From Robinsoniella sp. (lineage in GTDB: Bacteria > Bacillota > Clostridia > Lachnospirales > Lachnospiraceae): 64,000 nt of DNA. The stretch lies in NCBI GenBank assembly GCA_022788205.1, contig JALEVQ010000013.1, positions 1 to 64,000 of the forward strand, in the 5' to 3' direction. A program made the translations under genes and the position numbers. Below the pieces are notes generated by a model. It made no database searches. It had not been told where the DNA came from and saw only the letters and a program-made list of their open reading frames with translations. Positions within the stretch are counted from its first letter, which is position 1; the number at the start of each line of letters is the position of its first letter. This document shows positions 61,742-64,000 of this stretch, piece after piece.

Positions 61742-62761
61742 ATGGAGAATAAGAGGACAAGAATTATTGATATCGCAGAAGAGTTAGGACTGAGCACAGC
61801 CACTGTCTCGAACGTGATTCACGGAAAGACAAAAAAGATCTCCGACGAGACAGTGCGCAGGGTTCAGGAACTCTTGGAGAAAAAACAGTATATCCCAAGT
61901 ATGGCAGGAATTTTGCTGGCACAGAATGATTCCAGAATCATAGGTGTGGTTGTGAACGATCACGAGAAATATGAGGGACGGGTGCTGGAAGATACGTTTA
62001 TCTCCTCCTGCATCAACGAGCTGTCACAGGAGATTGAGAGAGCAGGATATTTTATGATGGTGAAAACCACAAAAAAGTGGAGTGAGATCAGCAGATTTGC
62101 TTCCATGTGGAACATGCAGGGATTGGTGCTCATCGGGTTTTGCGAACAGGATTATAAAAAATTGCGGGACTCGATGCACATCCCATTTGTGGTGTATGAT
62201 GGATACTTCCAGGAACAGCCGCGAATCTGTAATCTGACGATCGACAATTATGGCGGGGGATATCAGGTCGGTGTCTATTTTTCAAAACTGGGACATCAAA
62301 AGGTGTTGTGTATCTCGGATAATGGAATCTGCGTAGATCTGGAAAGATATCAGGGATTATGCGCAGGGCTGGGTGCTGGAAAAGCAGATTTGATGATGAT
62401 ACCGATGCGAAAGGAAAAGCGCAGAGTATTTTATGAGAACAATCTGGAAAAAATAAAAAGCTATACAGCAATTTTTGCCCTTTCTGATTACTATGCCATG
62501 GATCTGATGAAGTTTTTGCAAGAACGTGGTGTTCGAATTCCAGAGGATATTTCTGTTGCGGGATTTGATGACACGCCGTTCTGTGAGCTGATTTATCCGG
62601 CACTTACCACAGTAAGACAGGATCAGAACAAAAGGGCAGAGCTTGCTGTCTCGATGCTAGAAAAGCTGAGAGAAGAGGGAATAGAAGGCATGACGCTGAC
62701 TTTGCCGGTTACTTTGGTGGAGCGTCAGAGTACAGGGAATAGGCAATTAAATTTGGAATAA
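61742..62761 (+). CDS. LacI family transcriptional regulator
   Basis: A 339-residue repressor. The N-terminal helix-turn-helix and hinge are clear (RIIDIAEELGLSTATVSNVIHGKTKKISDETVRRVQELL). A periplasmic-binding-protein-like core follows (GVVVNDHEKYEG, LVLIGF, DNYGGGYQVGVYF, ISVAGFDDTPFC). No sugar operon lies nearby in the window, so the ligand and targets are unknown. The ribosome-binding site is weak. Confidence 0.92.
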   Translation: MENKRTRIIDIAEELGLSTATVSNVIHGKTKKISDETVRRVQELLEKKQYIPSMAGILLAQNDSRIIGVVVNDHEKYEGRVLEDTFISSCINELSQEIERAGYFMMVKTTKKWSEISRFASMWNMQGLVLIGFCEQDYKKLRDSMHIPFVVYDGYFQEQPRICNLTIDNYGGGYQVGVYFSKLGHQKVLCISDNGICVDLERYQGLCAGLGAGKADLMMIPMRKEKRRVFYENNLEKIKSYTAIFALSDYYAMDLMKFLQERGVRIPEDISVAGFDDTPFCELIYPALTTVRQDQNKRAELAVSMLEKLREEGIEGMTLTLPVTLVERQSTGNRQLNLE

Positions 62762-62796
62762 GAGAAAAAATAGGAAAAAGAAGAGGAGGTGTTGGC

Positions 62797-63249
62797 ATGC
62801 AGATATCGAGTAGATTTATCGTCGCGATTTACATATTTGCGTGTATGGAAATGTTTGGCAGAGAACATGAGATTACAAGTGATTTCCTCACATCCAGAAT
62901 CAAAGTAAAGCCGGTCATCATACGAAAAACTATGGCACAGCTCAGAAAGGCGGGATTGATCAAAGTGGAAAGAGGGACAGGGGGTACGATAGCGACAAGG
63001 CACATCAATGAGATTACATTTTATGATGTATATCTGGCGGTGGAGTCGATGGAAGGAAAAGATCTGTTTCATTTCTGTGGCAATACGAATCCTCAGTATC
63101 CTATGGGAGAGAAAGTTCATGCTGCACTTGGTGAGAAGATGCTGAACATCCAGCAGGCAATGGAAGACGAGATGAAGAAATACACCATCGCAGATATTAT
63201 GGGCAGTGTGAGAGATGGAATAGAGACAAATGAAATCCAAAACAATTGA
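62797..63249 (+). CDS. Rrf2 family transcriptional regulator
   Basis: A 150-residue winged-helix protein of the Rrf2 family (MQISSRFIVAIYIFACME, LTSRIKVKPVIIRKTMAQLRKAGLIKVERGTGG). The three cluster-binding cysteines of IscR/NsrR are not present in the usual spacing: only HFCG is seen in that region. It is therefore probably of the YwnA-like, cluster-free type. The ribosome-binding site is GAGGAGGTG. The gene ends about 20 bases before a terminator. Confidence 0.88.
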   Translation: MQISSRFIVAIYIFACMEMFGREHEITSDFLTSRIKVKPVIIRKTMAQLRKAGLIKVERGTGGTIATRHINEITFYDVYLAVESMEGKDLFHFCGNTNPQYPMGEKVHAALGEKMLNIQQAMEDEMKKYTIADIMGSVRDGIETNEIQNN

Positions 63250-63269
63250 TATGATTGAACAAAGGCAAA

Positions 63270-63310
63270 AAACAGCGGAAAGGCAGGAAGGCTTTTGATG
63301 CTGTTTTTTT
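63270..63310 (+). terminator. Terminator of the Rrf2 gene
   Basis: AACAGC (about 63271-63276) pairs with GCTGTT (63300-63305), and inner AAAGGC/GCTTTT pairing strengthens it; a T-run follows. Confidence 0.7.
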
Positions 63311-63371
63311 GTTAATTAAAAAAAACATAAGAAAATTTCAGAAAATAAAATATATATTATAAATAAACAGA

Positions 63372-63385
63372 CTATAGCAATCCAA
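63372..63385 (+). repeat. Left terminal inverted repeat of the IS630 remnant
   Basis: CTATAGCAATCCAA, the reverse complement of the copy at 63810-63823. Confidence 0.85.
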
Positions 63386-63389
63386 TAAA

Positions 63390-63753
63390 TTATTGCATAT
63401 AATTGCACGAACGACAATATCCTAAACAATCCGAAGAACTGACAGTTGAAAATGCCTTTTCGATTGTATTCGGAAGTTCTGACGTTGTACGGACTTTTAT
63501 CTTGCTCAGATATGCCTTGATCTTTGACCACATCTTTTCAATCGGGTTTAGATCCGGACTGTAAGGCGGCAGATAAAAATATTTGATTCCCGATGCGTCC
63601 AGGATCTCTTTTACCGTTTTTACATGGTGGGAGCGCATATTATCCATAACGATGATGTCGTTCCGGGACAACGCTGGCAGTAATATGTTTTCCGGTATTT
63701 CATGGATTGTAATATCCGGCAATAAGTAGTTTTCGTGTTTCATTATGTAGCAT
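63390..63753 (-). pseudogene. IS630 transposase remnant (internal deletion)
   Basis: On the minus strand a start ATG at 63753 follows GAGAGGTGATTATC and begins MLHNETRKLLIAGYY, like the first frame of IS630 transposases, but stops after 17 residues. A second frame (63743-63390) encodes the C-terminal DDE half, with VMDNMRSHH (second catalytic aspartate region) and LPPYSPDLNPIEKMWSKIK (final glutamate). The helix-turn-helix and first aspartate region are missing, so no active enzyme can be made. Confidence 0.85.
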
Positions 63754-63809
63754 GATAATCACCTCTCAACTCTATCATAAACCCTATATCAAGTAGATGC
63801 AGTATTATT

Positions 63810-63823
63810 TTGGATTGCTATAG
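63810..63823 (-). repeat. Right terminal inverted repeat of the IS630 remnant
   Basis: TTGGATTGCTATAG, exact inverse of the left end. It stops 11 bases before the ribosome-binding site of the next gene. Confidence 0.85.
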
Positions 63824-63849
63824 AAAAGGGACGCAGGAGGAACAAAGTG

Positions 63850-64000
63850 ATGAAAAAGCGCACCATTTTATGTCTGATTCAACTTCCGGAATTGCCGGCA
63901 GGGTGTGAGATCACGGCATTGACGATGGTGCTGAACTATTATGGCACATCGGCGGATAAGGTGGAAATGGCGACGGGATATCTCCCGACTTTGACATCCG
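63850..64000 (+). CDS. C39-like cysteine peptidase family protein, cut by window end
   Basis: Only the first 50 codons are visible. The product begins MKKRTILCLIQLPELPAGCEI and continues TALTMVLNYYG. The LPxGCExTxLTMVLNYYG pattern is the N-terminal active-site region of Peptidase_C39_2-type proteins (the catalytic cysteine is in AGCE). The ribosome-binding site AGGAGG is at 63835-63840; a GTG at 63847 is an alternative start. The IS630 remnant lies immediately upstream and probably separates it from its original promoter. Confidence 0.75.
   Translation, partial: MKKRTILCLIQLPELPAGCEITALTMVLNYYGTSADKVEMATGYLPTLTS

Larger units (their letters stand above)
63372..63823. mobile_element. Internally deleted IS630-family element with intact ends
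   Basis: A 452-base block is bounded by perfect 14-base inverted repeats, CTATAGCAATCCAA (63372-63385) and TTGGATTGCTATAG (63810-63823). IS630/Tc1-type elements insert at TA, and TATA lies at both boundaries. Full IS630 copies are about 1.1 kb, so more than half is missing. It contains the C-terminal part of a minus-strand transposase and the first codons of an upstream frame. A full transposase elsewhere could still move it. Confidence 0.85.

Overview
The window looks like a chromosomal segment of a spore-forming, strictly anaerobic Clostridia, most likely Lachnospiraceae (Blautia/Dorea/Mediterraneibacter-like). This rests on three things: sporulation genes (spoIVA, gerW, ylbJ-like, an alpha/beta SASP, a SleB-type hydrolase); anaerobic enzymes (electron-bifurcating [FeFe] hydrogenase, formate-THF ligase); and Firmicutes gene orders such as asp23-fakA-recG and DUF2953-gerW. 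Genus cannot be fixed from the sequence alone. Almost all of it is ordinary, densely packed core genome. The only mobile DNA seen is one decayed IS630-type element near the right end.

Layout. 1-0.5 kb: tRNA cluster (Arg, His, Gln, Leu). 0.7-5.9 kb: secreted fibronectin-III protein, small orphan, DUF445 protein, AlaX-type editing protein, endonuclease IV. 5.9-9.8 kb: one-carbon cluster fhs-fchA-folD, led by two consecutive riboswitch/terminator units (ZTP type, then THF type). 9.9-15.8 kb: a group-B-like [FeFe] hydrogenase on the minus strand, divergent from hydC-hydB-hydA. 16-18.5 kb: spoIVA and a SleB-like hydrolase. 18.5-22.1 kb: cobalamin tail-assembly genes cobT-cobU-cobS, a degenerate CobU paralogue and a CobC-like phosphatase. 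22.2-29.8 kb: ruvAB, zapA, U32 peptidase, ftsW/rodA-type gene and class B PBP. 30-34.2 kb: Nudix, polyphosphate:AMP phosphotransferase, DUF2953, gerW, a 45-residue membrane peptide. 34.2-39.4 kb: rpmB (minus), asp23-fakA-recG, SASP (minus). 39.5-43.3 kb: mgsA, Na/Pi cotransporter, DUF1846 (minus). 43.4-56 kb: rsmD-coaD, a coiled-coil protein, ylbJ-like (minus), M23 peptidase, alarmone synthetase, RNA-modifying enzymes, HAD, YgiQ, SDR, RluA, RecU. 56-61.3 kb: hisZGDB-hisIE. 61.3-64 kb: LacI and Rrf2 regulators, the IS630 remnant and the start of a C39-like peptidase.

How the parts fit. Fhs makes 10-formyl-THF, FchA interconverts it with methenyl-THF, and FolD reduces that to methylene-THF. The FolD here lacks the lysine and glutamine used for cyclohydrolase chemistry, which explains why a separate FchA is encoded beside it. 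The fhs leader appears to require passage through a ZTP aptamer/terminator (a signal of 10-formyl-THF shortage) and then a THF aptamer/terminator. That would be a two-input transcriptional gate on entry of formate into the folate pool, and it is the most interesting signal in the window. Secondary points of interest are the hisIE gene fused to a catalytically dead HisA/HisF-like barrel, the P-loop-defective CobU paralogue, a terminator-like hairpin that contains the spoIVA ribosome-binding site, and a structured leader of unknown class before asp23.
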